Shown here piece by piece: positions 60,441-64,000 of a stretch of DNA of 64,000 nt. The stretch lies in contig NC_060214.1 in assembly GCF_021130785.1 (NCBI RefSeq), positions 48,793,001 through 48,857,000 of the forward strand, given 5' to 3'. Numbering within the stretch: the first letter of the stretch is position 1; each line of letters starts with the position of its first letter. The notes beneath the pieces were generated by a model, which was not told the origin of the DNA, ran no database searches, and was given only the letters and a program-made list of their open reading frames with translations. The position numbers and the translations under genes were made by a program. This DNA comes from Homalodisca vitripennis (taxonomy: Eukaryota; Arthropoda; Insecta; Hemiptera; Cicadellidae).

Positions 60441-61989
60441 CATAATTTTCGCCCTTCTTTTGGTTATTTTCGTGAGTTAAGTTGAATACAGTGAGCCGTG
60501 TTTCTTATTTTTTTCCGCGAGGGATTTTGAGGAAAAAATTAAAATCATAGAAAACTACAGAGCAATCTGAATAACTGATTCTCGATGAACAATATAGCAC
60601 AATTGAATCATACAAGTTGCATTTGGTTCATACTTGCAAGAAAAGTGAATTAAAATTGAAATTTGTTAATACTTTAATTGCGATTTGGAAAAGTAGTAAT
60701 TTATTAATATTTAATTGGATCTGTTTTATTGTGAATTATTAATTGGAAATTAAAATTGTTTAAATAATTGGAATAATTAATTATTTAGAGAGTTGTAATT
60801 GAATTGCAGAGACTTGAAAGTTAAGGTTCAACTAGTGGATAGAGAAGTTTAAATTTTTATTTTGAATTTTGAGTGATCTTAGAAGTGAACATTATTATTT
60901 TAGTTATTTCCAAGTGGTATTTGATTTTTATTTTAAAACTTTATTATTTTATTTTAGAAGAGAGCTCTCATTTTAGTTTGATATATTTGATAAATATTTT
61001 TAATTTCTTGCCAAAGGAACTTTGACATTTACTAAAAGGTTTGTCAGTTCTTTGTGGAAAATAGAGTGATAAAAAATTCTGAAACCTTGCACTTATTAAT
61101 TTGCCAGTTTAAAATAAATCAATTGTTTTTATTTAGAACTGTGATTTTTATTTTAGACAAACCAGATAATATTTAATAGTCAACAATTTAGTAATAAATT
61201 GTACTGAATATTCACTCGGAGCTTAATAATCAAAAAATATTTTGTATCGTCTTGGATGTCTCATTGATAATTTAAATATTAATATTCTGGAATATTAATA
61301 TCTACTATCCAAGTCGTTATAGCTGCTTACCTAAGTCTATATGACGTATAACAAAGGGATAACTGAACAGAGTAGTGCTCGCCCTGTTATTAATACAGCA
61401 TGTTTAAACAGTTCTTGAAGTTATTCGCCCTATATCAATATCATGCAATTGTAATAATGTTTTCCGCACAGCATTTTGAGTAAAATCAAAGATTTATCAT
61501 ACTAATAAGACATTTGGAATATTATTTGTAGTCCATGTACATTTATAGTATTACAATATTATTATATTTTAAATAAAAAACATGCAGATATTTTGAAATG
61601 AAATAAAAGCTAATAACTTACTTATCAACGTGTTGTTTAATGCACTAGACATTGACTATATCTATTTTCATTTGGGATTGTTTGCAAGTATTTTACCAAC
61701 TGTATATTCTACATTAACTAGGTAGAGAAGTTTTAATTATACTACAGTAAAATATTTTGCTGAAATATACACCATTACATATGTAATTTGATTAAAACTA
61801 AGTATGTATCTAAATACTAAATGAGGGAAGAAATTACTTGAAGTCATGTTAAAACTAGATTAATACGATCCGTTTTTTCCAGGGAAGGTTAACTTTTCAG
61901 AAAGAGATAAGAACTTCCCTGGCTATAATATCTTCTTTTATTGACGTTATGGTCCATAAATTAGCAAGGTATTATATTTTTAATGCTAT
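60441..61989. other. AT-rich DNA, no gene seen
   Basis: Holds a perfect inverted repeat atattaatattc-tg-gaatattaatat at 61276-61301. No coding frame. Confidence 0.5.
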
Positions 61990-62370
61990 CAGTAAATGCG
62001 AATATTCAGTTCAGCTCCAGTTCACCTTTCTTTTAAGAGCATCATATGAATCCTGATGCTGTTGCAGAGTTGACTCGTAAAATCTGGAGTCTCAATTGTG
62101 CACCTAATGAGACAATGAGAACACATTTTCACCTAGATTGCAGCCTTACTTTTTGTTGTCGGGATGTGTCTGATTTAGAAACGATGTGCACGGTTCGTTT
62201 TTGAACTTCTTCGTTCTTTCTCGAATATTTTTGGATCGCTTCAGACAAACATGAGTCCAGATTTCAGGATTCAAATCTACAAAAGCATTAGATTTCAGAT
62301 GGTGAACTTAAGAGGAAGGGGAACTTGAGTTAAGTTCAATATTCGCATTGAACCAGTCTACCATAGCTGT
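61990..62370 (+). repeat. Dispersed repeat family B, copy 2
   Basis: Colinear with 160-830: ctccagttcacc, gtgcacctaatgagacaatg, a ttgaacttcttcg block, acattagattt-type sequence and gaacttgagttaagttc. No coding capacity is visible. Confidence 0.45.
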
Positions 62371-63227
62371 GTTACGTTATCAGCATAGATATGAATAATT
62401 AGGAAGACATCTTGCACGGAGAAAACTAGGAATGCATATTGTGGAAAAGCTGTAAATTAAAAATGGGTAAGTTAAAACTGAAGAGCAAAAGTAAATTTTA
62501 TAAAGCAGAAATAACACTATCAATACAAAATTTCGAATGCAATCTCGATTGTAGGTTTACATACTCATACCAGGTGATGGGAACACCGATCATGGCAAAA
62601 CACAGCCTGCTGGTTTAATGGCAACACACCTCAATGTTTTATCGGCAAAAAGGTCGTGCAATGCCGTAATGGGCATTAAAAAAGCTGTTTTTGAAAGATT
62701 TAGTATCATACTTTTAATTTTAGTATCAAATCTGCTTATAGTTTTAGCTTTATGACCAGATTTGCCAATTTTTTAACTTCGGTAATGGAGGTACCAAACT
62801 TTGTTTTCAAATTTTGAATATGCTTCCCATCATCCGTAATTATTGATAAGGTCTTTTACGTGCACTTGAGAATACCTTCATTTTAATTATTAGTCAGCTC
62901 TTCGAAGATGTATAAGACGTTAGATACAAGGAGTTGAATCATTTTTGGAAAGCAAATAAAGAAAATAAAAATAAGAAATATGAAATCTCTTGTTCATAAC
63001 AGACTTCTCATCACTCCAGATACGTTAATAATAGATTTGCACTCACAGCCTACCAGAAACTAAAAAAAAAACGAATTTGAAAAGTTAAATATTTAAAATC
63101 AGAAAAATGTGATGTTTCTCTGAAAGACAACAATAGCGATTAGATTATACGCCTTTATAAAAACCCATCAATCCAATAGAATAATAGAAATATTAGGGTG
63201 TTCTAAAAATGTGGAGGAGAATAGGGG
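62371..63227. other. AT-rich DNA, no gene seen
   Basis: Nothing supportable. Confidence 0.5.

Positions 63228-63310
<83 letters not shown>
63228..63310. repeat. (GA)n microsatellite
   Basis: About 83 bp of uninterrupted GA. Such purine tracts can form triplex DNA and bind GAGA factor in insects. The open frames across it are artefacts of the repeat. Confidence 0.97.
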
Positions 63311-63313
<3 letters not shown>

Positions 63314-64000
63314 TTGCTGAAGTCCATTTGGCTTCCTCAGTGAGTACTGGCCATGTTCCAATAAACGAGCGCTACGCCCATGAGAGGGCCCTCTCAAGTA
63401 TCTGATATTTCCGCTGTTAAGGATGTATTCATCCGTACTACGGCTTTGGTGGCATTTTACTCTTCTGAGATTTCGTCCTCTAATTCACTGTAAATAATTA
63501 AATATTCCGTCACTCACTTGAACACGGTTCTTCCAAGACGATGACAGTGGCAATGAGTTGGTATTTCACAATAGTCGTTCATTATGTTGTATTAAGAAGC
63601 ATCTCGTGTAACCACTACAATAAATATAACTTCTATATTTTTATTACTTCTGTTAAATTTCCTCTAAGTTTATCTTCATGTTAGTTTTACTGTCTATAAT
63701 TATTTTACTCTATCAACTGTTTTAATTTACGACTAAGGGAGAAACTGCTTAACCCACCTTCGCATAAGGATCGACGTAAATATAAAAAACTCCTTGTGTA
63801 AATAATTTTAATACAAATAAAATTAAATGCGTTAGAATGTAAACATTTAATCTTATTATAAAAACATAAGTGCCAATGCTACCAATTTTTGTTTCCGATT
63901 TCTTATATTGTTAATACGTCGATTGCTTAGTTTTATTACTATTTAAATATCATCTACATATTACATAACACTTTTCCTCGAAAAGAAAACGGACGCTAGT
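63311..64000. other. No gene seen
   Basis: The first 180 bases after the GA tract are less AT-rich, then the usual AT-rich background resumes. No frame or motif can be supported. Confidence 0.45.

Noticed and set aside
63203..63405. Arginine-glutamate and serine-leucine repeat proteins
   Set aside because: They are translations of the (GA)n tract.

Overview
This 64-kb window looks like a gene-poor, AT-rich stretch of an animal nuclear genome, most likely an insect and perhaps a hemipteran. That placement is inference from the mix of mobile elements (L1-like and other LINEs, a Polinton/Maverick polymerase, a Tigger/pogo transposase, a piggyBac-like short element, foldback DNA) and from the many (TA)n, (CA)n and (GA)n tracts. 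There are no prokaryotic features. I found no intact host gene that I can name, and almost every recognisable coding segment is a decayed mobile element.

Layout. 1-3.3 kb: AT-rich DNA with copies of two dispersed repeats (families A and B). 3.3-6.9 kb: a nearly identical tandem duplication with a unit of about 1.72 kb. 7-17.4 kb: mostly featureless, with further family A copies, a family B match and a small retroelement remnant. 17.4-19.1 kb: sixteen copies of a 106-bp satellite with no length variation. 19.9-20.55 kb: a 606-bp foldback element. 20.9-23.3 kb: two decayed LINE ORF2 carboxy-terminal ends on the plus strand. 25.2-25.9 kb: two unrecognised coding-like segments on the minus strand. 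26.7-31.8 kb: one L1-like LINE on the minus strand (ORF1, endonuclease, reverse transcriptase), split by a 1.56-kb insertion that carries a family A repeat. 34.4 kb: a possible receptor-like exon. 34.65-39.98 kb: a long, very degenerate pyrimidine-rich tandem array. 41.2-41.6 kb: a 78-bp tandem repeat.

44.9-48.2 kb: a broken Polinton type B DNA polymerase. Its exonuclease and palm regions run on the plus strand, while its amino-terminal region runs on the minus strand from the far side, with a compact CRE-like/NRF1-like cluster just upstream of that start. 48.7-51.94 kb: a triple CCAAT block, then a G-rich degenerate array ending in a hairpin and an AAAAT-type tail typical of retroposons. 52.8-53.6 kb: a piggyBac-like non-autonomous element bounded by perfect 47-bp direct repeats. 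57.1-58.65 kb: a frameshifted Tigger-like transposase with its 3-prime terminal repeat. 60.4 kb: a promoter-like block that could belong to an LTR. The rest is AT-rich DNA and simple repeats.

No set of genes here works as a pathway. The biology is that of mobile elements inserting, breaking and seeding tandem arrays. The least explained parts are the two strand-biased degenerate arrays (34.65-39.98 and 49.37-51.70 kb), the invariant-length 106-bp satellite and the inverted split polymerase.
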